64,000 bases of DNA from the NCBI GenBank assembly GCA_963573385.1, contig CAUYLG010026794.1, positions 43,212 to 107,211 on the forward strand, given 5' to 3'. The position numbers were made by a program, and so were the translations under genes. The first letter of the stretch is position 1; each line of letters opens with the position of its first letter. Below the pieces are notes generated by a model. The model was not told the origin of the DNA. It made no database searches and was given only the letters and a program-made list of their open reading frames with translations. This DNA is from Cacajao melanocephalus. Lineage: Eukaryota; Chordata; Mammalia; Primates; Pitheciidae. This document shows, in pieces, positions 24,441 through 35,089 of the stretch.

Positions 24441-26176
24441 GGTGTATGAGGCAATCTACCAAGCTTTTCCATTCTTACTCGTCCCCTGCTCAAAAATTCA
24501 ATTTTTAAAACTTTAGATTTAATAAATAAGGTAAATGATTCTATTGTGTTTTTTGCAACATTAATTCGAATATATAAAAATAAAGATATGAAAGCCAATG
24601 ATTCAAAGACAAGAGTTAAAATACTTTGGTTTCATTAGGTGTATCAATCAACCACAGCTTACTTAAAGTTCCTATTTCCTGTGTGTCTGGAGCGAACACT
24701 GGGTAATACATTGCTTTAGAGACCTGAATCTCTTTCTAGAGGCAATGCTGCTCTGTCATTGGTACTGATACAGAGGAAGGAGCTCTGTAGAATGGAGTGG
24801 AGGTAGAAGTATCCAGTAACCTATTACACATAAATTGTAACACAGTAAAATTATGTGAATATCTGGAACAGATAAACAGTTTAAAAATATTCTGTGGCAT
24901 TAAAATAACTCAGAATATCATATAACCAAAATTACTAGGAAGTTGATTTTAGATAAAATATATATAAACCTCTAGTTTTTACAATAGATCCATAGTTTTT
25001 CTAACATATTCTATTTTACTGAATATACTTTTATTATTCTTGACACTAGTCAGCTTCTAAGATAATCTTAGGTGCTTTTAGATGTGACATCTAAAAATGA
25101 TATATATTCCTTTCTCTGAGTGAATAAAACACATTATTTCGTGCTAAATTTAAAGCAATAGATTAATTCAAAATAGTCTCATAGTTCCGCCCCTTGTTTA
25201 TATTTTAGTGACTATTGTACTTTAATTCCCCAAAAAGGTGCTGGTTGGCAAAGAATTTAAAATGTTGTAATTATAATACCATAATATTATTATATAATAT
25301 TATGAAATGTATTTAAGAATGTATAATATTGTTATATTATTTTGCCCTTTTAAAACAATATTTTATAATTTTTTTGGTATTATAATCACAATTTAATTGT
25401 GATTAAGGCTAACAAGATTATAAAAGTTTTATTTAAAAAAGGCAAGATAATTTTCATGTAGCAGACTGTTTCTAACCTATGGTAGTTGGTGCATAGGGCT
25501 CTTATTAAAATCTCGGTTTTCTGTAATTGATTTGAACAGAAAATTTTCAAGGGCTATTTTCATGGCAGAGTTTTTCTTCTTTATTTCCTACCCTTCCTCT
25601 TGTTTTAAATTCACAGATTTAATAAGGTACAAAGGATATTACATGCTTTCAAGCTCACCTAATGCCTATAATCTTCATCTCTCCTTCATGCCACAGTGAA
25701 TTAAGTAGATAAACATGTCATTAGAAATTAAGATGGATGATAAGTTCATTGGCATTATCTTGAAGGCACAAGTCATCACCACCCTCTCCACAAATATTTG
25801 GCTAAAATACTTTTTCCTTACGTTCTCAAGCAGCACTTTGAAGAAATATCACACACGTTGTTGAGAAAGACGAAGTCAAAAATAATAACTCATAGTTTAC
25901 ATATCACATACATAACATGATCTTAATGTGAATTAAAAAGACTGAATAAAATTTGCAGAATAATTAATTCAACTATTTTTTATGAACATTAATTCAACTA
26001 TTTCCTAATAATTTCCTAATAGAGTAGATAAGAATCGTTTTATGTATTTTATCCTTAAGGTTATAGTGAAAAGGAAGGATAATTTCATTGTTCAAAATAT
26101 AAAATCAAAGATAAGATAGTTTAATCATTCTTTTTCTTAAGTTTCAAGTGGGTATTTTTAAAATAAAAATACAAGC
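24441..26176. other. AT-rich interval with palindromic cluster
   Basis: No named repeat. 25270-25405 contains nested AT-rich inverted repeats (see findings), and 25965-26025 contains a short duplication of TTAATTCAACTATTT. Confidence 0.5.
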
Positions 26177-26915
26177 TTTTATTTTAGATACACCTTTATT
26201 ATTTGGGAATATTGTATAATGCTGATGTTTAGAATATGGATCCCATCACTCTGTAAGTGAGCACAGTACCTGATGAGTAGTTTTTAAAACCCATTCCTGC
26301 ATCCTTCTACCTTCTACTAGTCCACAGTATCTATTTATTTTCCCATATTTGTGTCCATGTGTGCTCAATGCTTAGCTCCCACATATAAGTGAAAACATGC
26401 ATTGTTTTGCTTTTTTGTTTCAGCATTAATTTTTTTTTTTTTAGAATTATGGCCTCCAGTTTCATTCCATTTGCTGCAAAGGATATGATTTGGGATTTTT
26501 TTATGGCTGCATAGTATTCTGTGGTGTATATATACCACATTTTCTTTATCCAATCTACTATTGATGAATACCTGGTTTAATTCCATGTCTTTGGTATTGT
26601 AAATAGCACAGCTATGAACATAAGAGTGCATGTGTGTTTTTGGTAGAATGATATATTTTCTTTTGGGTATATACTCAGTAATGGGATTAATGGATTGAAT
26701 GGTAACTCTTATTTTAAGTTCTTTAAGAAGTCTCTAGACTGCTTTCCATAGTGGTTGAACTAATTTACATTCCCATCTGGAGTGTATAAGTGTTCCCTTT
26801 ACTCAACAGCCTCATTTTTTGACTTTTTAATAATAACCATTCTGACTGGCATGATATAGTATTTCACTATGGTCTTGATTTGTGTTTATCTGAGTTTAAT
26901 CATTCTTCACATGAA
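26177..26915 (-). mobile_element. L1 (L1PB/L1MA-like), 3' end, antisense
   Basis: Starts with the antisense 3' UTR (TTTATTTTAGATACAC, GTGAGCACAGTACCTGATGA, CCTTCTACTAGTCCACAGTA). It continues through the ORF2 C-terminus (CATAGTATTCTGTGGTGTAT, then TTCTTTATCCAATCTACTAT) and stops near the CATTCTGACTGGCATGA region. 5'-truncated and too diverged to encode anything. Confidence 0.9.
26331..26540 (-). pseudogene. L1 ORF2 extreme C-terminus relic
   Basis: A short frame with YIYTTEYYAAIKKSQIISFA, matching the conserved HxMEYYAAIKK tail of L1 ORF2p. The rest runs into 3' UTR sequence. Not functional. Confidence 0.75.
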
Positions 26916-27060
26916 ATCCACACCAGATAGCAATGGGGAGCCATTTAATTTGGACTATAATTTTTTATGACAAAACAAGTTACATTTATCATGAAAAACT
27001 GCATGCTAAAATGGGTCTCATGGAATTTTAATGACCGATTACAGCCAGGTATTTCACTAG

Positions 27061-27061
<1 letters not shown>

Positions 27062-27097
<36 letters not shown>

Positions 27098-27098
27098 C
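27062..27098. repeat. (AC)n microsatellite
   Basis: About 18 uninterrupted AC units. Confidence 0.97.
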
Positions 27099-27114
27099 TA
27101 AAAGTTTTCAAATT

Positions 27115-27205
27115 TTCTTCCCTCCCTCCCTCCCACTCTGTCTCCCTCCCTCTCTTCCTTCCTTCCTTCATTCCATCAATCAACTATCAATTTATCCATC
27201 CATAC
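27115..27205. repeat. Pyrimidine-rich (CCCT)n/(CCTT)n tract
   Basis: TTCCCTCCCTCCCTCCCACT then CTTCCTTCCTTCCTTCATTC, decaying into ATCCATCCATAC. A polypyrimidine strand able to form triplex-type structures in principle. Confidence 0.9.
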
Positions 27206-27364
27206 ATTGATCCTTAACAAATGCTTAATATACATATGGTAGTCAAGAAATGCTGAATTAATTGAAGTGAACTTAACTTGCATACACAGATGCCACAAAA
27301 ACTGGCAGCAAAGTACTGACAGAGAGAATAGTCTCTTTTCTCCTCACTGTCTCTCTTTCTCTCT

Positions 27365-27680
27365 ACATATATACATATATATATATATATACATATACAC
27401 ATACACACACACAAACATACATATACATATATAGATATATGTAAAGATAGTATACTCTCTCTACATATATAGAGCACATATAGAGTATATGCATGTATAT
27501 AAATACATTATATATTATGTGTGTGTACATATAGAGTATATATATAAACACATTATATATTATATTTAAGAGTATAAATAAAAATATGTGTGTATATACA
27601 TATGTATATACACACAACATACATTTATACATATGTACTCTCATATATAGCATAGAATATATCACACATACACATAGAAA
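27365..27680. repeat. TA/CA-rich simple repeat cluster
   Basis: TATATACATATATATA arrays and short (CA)n runs over about 300 bp, with longer recurring phrases such as AGAGTATATATATAAACA and ACATTATATATTAT. Open frames here are low-complexity Tyr/Ile/Cys strings. Confidence 0.85.
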
Positions 27681-27754
27681 CATCAAATAAACTTCCCTGA
27701 ATTGCTTGCTTTTCCACTTAATTTTTCAATAACCTAATGTTAACTCATAATTTG

Positions 27755-27891
27755 TTGTTTCTGAGTAATTTCTGTATCATTGACCAGCTGCATTTTAAAG
27801 TGTCACAATATGTGTTCAATGCATGAGCACTAGATCAAACCTTCAAGCATGAATTCTGAGTTTGTGACTTTGAACAAGTTATTAAAATTTT
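27755..27891 (+). repeat. Left arm of a diverged long inverted repeat
   Basis: Pairs with 29202-29340 in inverted orientation. Shared blocks include AGCTGCATTTTAAAGTGTCA, CTAGATCAA, CAAGCATGA and TGTGACTTTGAAC. The inner part resembles MIR, but similarity extends well beyond any MIR core. Confidence 0.85.
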
Positions 27892-28857
27892 TCCACCTAA
27901 ATAATGCATATCACCTATTGTTTTGTATTGCTATCATAAATATTTGAATTTATTCATCAAATGTTCGTGTCTTATGTCTCCATTCAGTGGTGGATTTCAA
28001 TATTTATGGATTGTGCCATGAATACTATAACTTAGGAGAATACTTTGCAAGTAAAAACAAAATATTTATTGGTGAATTGACACCTTTCACAAAGAATGAA
28101 ACTGCTTAGTGCATGTGATTATGTTCACTCTATCCCCCCATTCCTAACCATGAGACTATGAAGAAAGACAGAATAGAATAAAGAACCACCACAAAAGAAC
28201 TTTTAGTCAGTTAGCTGCTATAAGAAAATGGAGTATAAAGGCCTTATTTTGTGTGGCTTATGTCATAGAATTTGAAATGTATGTAAACCCCTTGATTTAA
28301 AATTTGCTTTTAAAATATTTGTTACACTAATCTTAGAGGAGTGATTGGATCTTTTTCGGTTTCATGTGAAAATTCTTCACCCTGGCAGAGTTTTGCAAAT
28401 ATAGCCATAATTTTCTTACGAAATATGCTGCAGTCATACCCTATAAAAACACATGAAAATGCTTGCCCAAACCCATTGCTTAGCAATAACATCTTCTTAG
28501 TTTAGAACAAATCATGCATTATTTTATTTTGTAATGCAAATATTTTCCAATATTTTCCACATTACAAAGAAATGTTTATAACTGTCAGTCATATGATTTT
28601 GTAATCAATGTAAATGTGATATTTCCCCCACAAATTTCCCTAAGACTGGGGAATAAAATAATTGGAATCAATAAAATACTGTATTTGCAATTGAAGAAAC
28701 ATGTATTCCTAGTCTGTTTATAGTGAACCATTTTTGGTTTGGGTGTTAACACCTCCTACAATTATTTTGTATAGTTTATTATAAATTTTATAATATCTCT
28801 AAATATCTTACTCTTTTTAGTAGAATAAAAAAGAGAATTAATTTCATAGATCAGGAC
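27892..28857. other. Spacer of the inverted repeat, nothing recognised
   Basis: AT-rich. No gene or repeat that I can name. Confidence 0.5.
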
Positions 28858-28990
28858 ATGTAGCATGATGACCAAGTTATAGAATTTCTAGTCAGAAGAC
28901 AGGTTTAAGACACAATCATGCCCTTTATTTACTTCATAACATAATTTTTTGGGTTTCAATTACTTTAACTACAAAATTGAAATAATAATG
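28858..28990 (+). mobile_element. MIR SINE
   Basis: TAGAATTTCTAGTCAGAAGA, ACAGGTTTAAGACACAATCA, TTGGGTTTCAATTACTTTAA and CTACAAAATTGAAATAATAA follow the MIR order on the plus strand. Confidence 0.65.
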
Positions 28991-29119
28991 ACAATAGTAG
29001 TAATGATACAAACATATACATAATGCTTCTGAAAAGACTAAACACCACAAACCACTTTCAAATATTAATTTCAATAGATTATGTCAAAAAAGAGTAAGTA
29101 TAATTATTTGGCACTTTTT

Positions 29120-29300
29120 CTTCCTGGTATGTTTCAGAATGTTTTAAGCACATTAAGTAACTTTATATTTTTATTATACTTCACATTTTACAAAATGATA
29201 GAAAATTTCAGTTACTCGTTCAAAGTCACAGATCCAATTAGAACTCATGCTTGTAGGCTTGATCTAGAGCTCACGCATCGAACACATTGTGACACTTTAA
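29120..29300 (-). mobile_element. MIR-like SINE, antisense
   Basis: AAGCACATTAAGTAACTTTA, CACATTTTACAAAATGATAG, CAGTTACTCGTTCAAAGTCA and GATCCAATTAGAACTCATGC read as reverse-complement MIR. Overlaps the right arm of the inverted repeat. Confidence 0.55.
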
Positions 29301-29340
29301 AATGCAGCTAGTCAATGTTACAGAAAATACCTAGAAACAA
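29202..29340 (-). repeat. Right arm of a diverged long inverted repeat
   Basis: The reverse complement aligns with 27755-27891 from TTGTTTCT at the outer end to AAATTTT at the inner end. There are roughly 20 substitutions and a few short gaps by eye. The outer flanks do not align well. Confidence 0.85.
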
Positions 29341-30060
29341 GGAAGAACATCGTAATACTTCTGTCATGACTAAATGGCCAAGGCTTGCTATCCTGTAAAA
29401 AATTACTCTAAACTTGAAAAAAGGAAACAATATGAAAAACAAAATAAAATTTATGTCACAGATGTTGACAAACTTGATGTTGCTCAGAGAATAACAGCAT
29501 TGTTAATAATCTTTAACAATGAGACAAGTAATTTATGGTGCTTTTTAAATTTCTTTTCTTGTTAGAGAAGCTAGGTATAGTAAGGACAAATAATTCTGCA
29601 GAATAGAATAGCAAGCTATAAAAAATTTGATATAAAGAAACATTTTAAGCACTAGTATCTTCCATGTATCTTTCTTCCACAGTATCTTCCATGCATATTA
29701 ATTCACTACATTTCTGAAATCACATTTCATACTTCTCCTTAAATGCCATTATTTAAAAGATATCTAATATCACTAATGATGAATAGCAAGTAGTTTTAAT
29801 AATTCCAGGAATACCCTCATATTATTTTATCCTGATTCACCCAACCAGTCAACCATTTCACTATTGTGGGATATTTTATATATTGAGTTTATCTAAAATT
29901 ATAATTGGTAATGATGTAAATATCTTTCTGCAAACCTTGAGTATCCATATCTTATACTGCTTCATAGAGTCTTAGGAGAGTATTAAGAGGTACAAACACT
30001 TTTTAAAAATTAACTATACTTAGGTATAATTTACAAAAATACAAATATAAGCATTTTAAA
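29341..30060. other. AT-rich interval, nothing recognised
   Basis: No repeat or gene recognised. Confidence 0.5.
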
Positions 30061-30061
30061 T

Positions 30062-30800
30062 TTGTCCAATATACTGACTTTTGACTTCCATCTTAATACC
30101 ACTCTATTCAATATTTACACAATTTCTGTCACTTCTAAATTTTACTCGAGTCACTTCCAATACCTCCCTACCCCACATTACTGGAAAGTTACTACTTTGC
30201 TCCTTGTCACTGTAGGTTATGTTTTGCCAGCCATTGACCTACATATCTATAAAATGATACAGGGCATACTCTTTTCATGCATATTTATTTGCACACCAAA
30301 ATGATTTTGAGATATATTCATGCCATTGTGTATATCAATAGGATATTCAATTTATTTGCTGATTATTAGTTCATTGTATAAATTATCCATTTGTTTCTTT
30401 ATTCAACTTTGGTAGAAAAATTTTCCCCTGTGTTTGGCTATTATGAATAAAGTTTCTGAGAATATTTATGTAAAAGTTGTTTGTGGATGTATGGTTTTAC
30501 TTCTTTGGGTCAACGCGTAGGAGTATAATGTCTTGGTCACACGTTAATTGTGTGTTTTACTTTACAAAATATTGTCAACTGTTTTCCAAAATAGTTATGG
30601 CATTCTGCACTCCAGCAACTAAATTCATTCCACATTTTTAGCAACACTTAGTTGTTAGTCATTTAAATGTAGTGTGTGTGTAGTGGTATTTAATTTTGTT
30701 TTATTTACATTTTTCACAGATAACTTATGATGTTGACTATTTGTTAAATAATAATTTTGAACATCTTTTACATGTACCTATTAACCATTCATATAACTGT
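30062..30800 (-). mobile_element. Old L1M (L1ME-like) 3' region, antisense
   Basis: GGCTATTATGAATAAAGTTT, TTCTTTGGGTCAACGCGTAG, GTCAACTGTTTTCCAAAATA, TTCCACATTTTTAGCAACAC, AGTGGTATTTAATTTTGTTT and GATGTTGACTATTTGTT follow the antisense order of the ORF2 3' region of ancient L1s. Strongly diverged. A related piece lies at 57735-58262. Confidence 0.7.
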
Positions 30801-32035
30801 TAAAATACTTAGCAGTATATTCTTTTCACTTTATTTTGTCTAAAAATACATTTTTAACTTTATTTTATGTAGCTATAGATACTATGTTTTTCAGCTCTTT
30901 AAATGGTTTTTTTTAAATTGTCTCTGACTTTCATTTTTTCTCTGAAGAAGTTGGCTGTTTTTCTTATATTGTTTTACTTATATATATTATTTTTTTTTCT
31001 GTGGGTACATTTATGGTTGTCTCTTTATCAATACTTTCCCTGAATTTATTATCCTACCCATTGTTGTGACATTTTTGTGTGCTTCTCCAGTTTGAGGTTT
31101 GCTTTTTGTCTGGATTCACAGGTTTATAATTTGCATAATTTTTTTTTTTTTAGAAAATCAGTTATATTGTCAAATATATACTATTGTAACCCCATCTCTT
31201 TATGATACCTGTATTAAGGAAATAGTATAATCCCCAAATATTTTGAGTCTCTGCTTAATTTTAGGTTTTACAACATCTATTCTTTCAATTATATAATTTA
31301 TGTTGCTGTTTTCTCTGGTTCTTAATGTTTTATTGAAGAGCTTAATATACTACAAAGACTATCAGAAAAGTGTTTACTACTGACAGAAAATGTGTTTTTT
31401 TCATTTTTAATTCTATTTGCGTGTTTAATAGCTTTAACTTTACTTATTATGTTTATGTTTTACTTAAAGTACTTGAATATATTTACGCTGACCCTTTAAG
31501 GATGTTTATTAATTTTGTCATCTCCTTTATGTTATCTAAAATTTTTCCTTGATGTGTTTTACATGTCTGTTTATTCATATGTCTAATGAATTAGCTTGAT
31601 GCTTCCTATTGTGATATTATGTTGAATATGGATAGATTTTTCTTGGATTTCTTTAATGAATGTTGGCTTTTGTTTTGGCTGGCAGTTAAGGTACTAGTGG
31701 ATTAGTTTGATTATTTAAAGGCTTGTTTTTATGCTTTAAAAATACGGGTCAAAATTATCTTTTACTATAAGGCTAGTTTAACTATAATGATATGACCTGT
31801 GGTTTCTACATACCACCATGGGTTTGTAGGTCACACCTACATACCATCATACCATCATAGCTTTGGCAAACAATCATAGTTTTGGATACTTTGTGAGTAA
31901 AAAGTTGTTTTTTTAAGATTTTTTTTCAATCTGGTTCCTCAAAAATCATGCCAACTGGCCATGTATGGACCTCTATTTGGAATTAGAAGACATTCAGCCA
32001 GAGGTATTAGGGAGGCTCCAGTTGAGATTTAAAAA
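30801..32035. other. T-rich interval, nothing recognised with confidence
   Basis: Strongly T-rich on the plus strand. It may continue an antisense old LINE or be another ancient repeat (phrases such as GGCTGGCAGTTAAGGTACTA). I cannot name it. Confidence 0.4.
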
Positions 32036-32242
32036 ACAACAACCCCCAACCCCTGACAGGCCCCAGTGTGTGATGTTACCCTCCCTGTGTCCATATGTCC
32101 TCATTGTTCAACTCCCACCTATCAGTGAGAACATGCAGTGTTTGGTTTTCTGTTCCTGTATTAGTTTGCTGAGAATGAGAGTTTCCAGCTTCATCTATGT
32201 CCCTGCAAAGGACAGAAACTCATCCTTATTTATGGCTGAAGT
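32036..32242 (-). mobile_element. Short L1 3'-end fragment, antisense
   Basis: CCCTGACAGGCCCCAGTGTG, CTCATTGTTCAACTCCCACC, TTTGGTTTTCTGTTCCTGT and TCATCTATGTCCCTGCAAAG are antisense L1 3' UTR and ORF2 end. The usual poly-T start is missing; AACAACAACCCCCAACCCC stands there instead. Only about 200 bp remains. Confidence 0.85.
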
Positions 32243-32702
32243 AAATACTTTTCTGATCATCTTTGTAGAATAGTAAGCTCTTCAATAAAATATAAATAAC
32301 CAGAGAAAACAGCAACCTAAATTATATAATGGAAGAACAGAGGTTGTAAAACCTAAAAATTAAGCAATGACTCAAAATATTTTCTTCTCTGGTAGTCTAT
32401 TTTGCAAGTTCCAAGTGCCTCAGTTTCCTCAAAGTCTCATCAAGAAGAATCACAATCTGCTTGGTTTGACTTTCCTTGTGATACTTATGAAAATAGCCTT
32501 AATCAGAAGGCTGAAGAGGTTGTTGGACTCACTCAGTTTGTTTTCTTTATTGCAGGGATTATTTTCATGTGATACATATTAACCAGTATCTGAAAATGGG
32601 ATTTTTAAGTTTTTGTTGGATTTTCTAATTGTTCGCAGTCAGATATGTTTGATATCAGATACATTGTTACAGGCAGTAGCAGAAATGTGAATACTTTTAT
32701 AA
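32243..32702. other. Anonymous interval
   Basis: Apparently unique sequence between two L1 pieces. A 71-residue frame at 32367-32582 has no recognisable domain. Confidence 0.5.
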
Positions 32703-33612
32703 TTGTTTTTTTCTTTTTAAATATAATTTAAGTTCTGGGATAAATATGTAGAATGTGCAGGTTTGTTCAACAGATATACATGTGCCATGGGGGCTTGCTG
32801 CACCTATCAATCTGTCATCTACATTAGGTATTTCTCCTAATGCTCTCCCTCCAGTAACCCCCGACCCCCGACAGGCTCTGATGTGTGATATTTCCCTCCC
32901 TGTGTCTTCATGTTCTCATTGTTCAACTCTCACCTATGAGTGAGAACATGAGGTGTTTGGTTTTCTGTTCCTGTGTTAGTTTGCTGAGAATGATGGTTTC
33001 CAGCTTCATCCATGTCCCTGCAAAGGACTAGAACTCATCCTTTTTTATGACTGCATAGTATTCCATGGTGTATATGTGCCACATTTTCTTTATCCAGTCT
33101 ATTATTGACGAGCATTTGAGTTGGTTCTAAATCTTTGCTATTGTGAATAGTGCTGCAATAAACACACATGTTATAGTAGAATGACTTATAATCTGTTTGG
33201 TATATACCCAGTAATGGGATTGCTGGGTCTAATGGTATTTCTGGTTCAAGATTCTTGAGAAATTGCCACACTGTCTTCCATAATGGTTGAACTAATTTAC
33301 ACTCCCACCAACAGTGTGAAAGCATTCCCATTTCTCCACATCTTCTCCAGCATCTGTTGTTCCCTGACTTTTTAATGATCACCATTCTAACTGGCATGAG
33401 ATGATATCTCATTGTGATTTTTATTTGCATTTCTCTAATGACCAGTGATGATGAGCTTTCTTTCATATGTTTGTTGGATGCATAAATGTCTTCTTTTGAG
33501 AAGTGTCTGTTCATATCTTTCACCCACTTTGGATGGAGTTGTTTGTTTTTTTCTTGTAAATTTGTTCAAGTTCCTTGTAGATTCTGGATATTAGCCATTT
33601 GTCAGATGGATA
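32703..33612 (-). mobile_element. Primate L1 (L1PA-like), 3' part, antisense
   Basis: Begins with a T-rich start and the antisense 3' UTR (GTGCAGGTTTGTTCAACAGA). It runs through the ORF2 end and C-terminal domain to GCCATTTGTCAGATGGA at about 33612, where it is broken by a foreign insertion. L1 sequence resumes at about 34161 with only some 10 bases lost. Confidence 0.95.
33035..33523 (-). pseudogene. L1 ORF2 C-terminal fragment, 162 residues
   Basis: The longest L1 frame in the window. It holds KHMKESSSSLVIREMQIKIT, the cysteine motif [38 protein letters not shown] and NNRLDKENVAHIHHGILCSH, the L1 ORF2p C-terminal domain. It ends at CSHKKG where intact ORF2p would continue. Not expected to be functional on its own. 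Confidence 0.92.
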
Positions 33613-34160
33613 ATACCAAGAATCTACAAGGAACTTGAACACATATATAAAGAGAGATTATCTGTGTGTCTTTGAGATGTTATGTATATATCTGTGTATG
33701 TTGAAATATATGCACATATCTGTATATCTTGGTTTTAAACTTTGCTCTTTCGTAGAGTGACTCTGAAAGAAAACCAATAAAATGCACTAAGCTATCGTAA
33801 AATATATATATATATATATAAACAAAGATACAGACACAAAGATAAAGATAAAGGTAAACAAAGATACAGACATACACAGTGAGAAAATATCCACATGTAG
33901 AGAGAAAAATTGGAGTAATTCTCCTATAAACTAAAGATGTCAATGAATGTTCCCAACATCCAGGAACTAGAAGAATCAAAAACCAAGGCCCTGGCAAGAG
34001 GATTTGAACCTTCCTCATTCTAGGAGCCTCCCCCGCAACTCCTCCATGTCCCCAGCTCTGTCACTGCTGCAGTTCATGGGGGTGGAGGGCTTGTGATTTT
34101 GTCCCCTGCCACACCCAAAAAGGGAAAGATCTACCATCTAGAAACGCCTTCCCTCACCCC
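33613..34160. other. Patchwork insertion inside the L1
   Basis: About 550 bp interrupts an otherwise continuous L1. In order: a 23-bp inverted copy of nearby L1 (33619-33641); a 75-bp copy of 35646-35720 (33653-33727); unassigned DNA with a (TA)n run (33728-33820); a copy of 34772-34886 (33857-33987), preceded by a partial extra copy of its start at 33821; then a GC-richer block of unknown origin (about 33988-34160). Identity of the copied parts to their sources is about 90 percent by eye. Confidence 0.85.
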
Positions 34161-34457
34161 GAAAGGTTTCCCCCATTTTATACGTTGCCTGTTCACTCTG
34201 AATATAGTTTCTTTTGCTGTACAGAGGCTCTTTAGTTTAATTAGATTTCTTTTGTCAATGTTGGCTTTTGTTGCCATTGTTTTTACTGTATTAGTCATAA
34301 AGTCTGTGCCCATGCTTGTGTCCTGAATGGTATTACCTAGGTTTTCTTCTAGGGTTTTTATGGTGTCAGGTCTTATGTTTAAGTCTTTAATCCACCTTGA
34401 GTTAATTTTTGTATAAGGTGTAAAGAAGGGGTCAGTTTCAGTTTGAAATGAATGCAC
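34131..34457 (-). pseudogene. L1 ORF2 fragment running into inserted DNA
   Basis: A 108-residue frame whose first two-thirds is L1 ORF2p ([39 protein letters not shown]). Its C-terminus (GVREGVSRW) is encoded by the foreign insertion. A chance fusion, not a gene. Confidence 0.8.
34161..34445 (-). mobile_element. Primate L1, continuation after insertion, antisense
   Basis: Resumes with TTTCCCCCATTTTATACGTT and GCCTGTTCACTCTG, then TTCTTTTGCTGTACAGAGGC and TTTTATGGTGTCAGGTCTTA. Ends at about GGGGTCAGTTTCAGTTTG. With 32703-33612 it forms one 5'-truncated L1. Confidence 0.92.
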
Positions 34458-34639
34458 AAAATTTGCAACAGAAAATTATGACAGGAAAATATACAAATCT
34501 TTTGTAATGGCACTGCTTATATATAAACACATTTAATGTTTTGTTGTTTATCACTTAAGGATATATTTTAATGCACACAATACCTTAATCTATGTTTGCA
34601 TGTATAAATCTTATGATAGTAGGTTTATTAGTACCCCCC

Positions 34640-35025
34640 AAAACCATGTTCATCCAACACCTGTGAATGTAACCTTATTTGAAGGTAGGGTATTTTTAGA
34701 TATTATTAAGATGAACTTATACTAGATTATTATGGGCATGAATTGCAATGATTTTTGGCCTTATAATTTGGAAACAAAGATACAGACACACACGGAGAGA
34801 AAATATCCACATGTAGAGAGAAAAATTGGAGTAATTAATCTAGAAACTGAAGATGCCAACATCCAGGAACTAGAAGAATCAAGAAATAGAGATTCTCATT
34901 CAGAGCCCCCATGAGGAACCAAATCTTGATTTTGAACTCCTGGCCTCTGAATTATGAGACAACAAGTTTTTTTGTTTAAATCACACAGTTTATGGTAATT
35001 TGTTATAAAGCCTTAGGAAGGTGAT
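34640..35025 (+). mobile_element. MLT1-like LTR (ERVL-MaLR)
   Basis: ATGTTCATCCAACACCTGTG, GATACAGACACACACGGAGA, a TTGGAGTAATTAATC stretch, AACTCCTGGCCTCTGAATTA, GTTTAAATCACACAGTTTAT and GTAATTTGTTATAAAGCC follow the MLT1-type order. Part of it (34772-34886) has a close copy inside the insertion at 33857-33987. Confidence 0.65.
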
Positions 35026-35089
35026 ACATGTTCAAATAGAGTATGATATGTAAAATATAGAATATTATCATTTTATGAATTAGGTGTTA

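Noticed and set aside
27214..27686. Frames of 87 and 107 residues rich in Tyr, Met, Cys, Ile
   Set aside because: Translation of a TA/CA simple-repeat cluster.
33035..33523. 162-residue frame as a functional gene
   Set aside because: It is the C-terminal domain of L1 ORF2 in a 5'-truncated, interrupted element.
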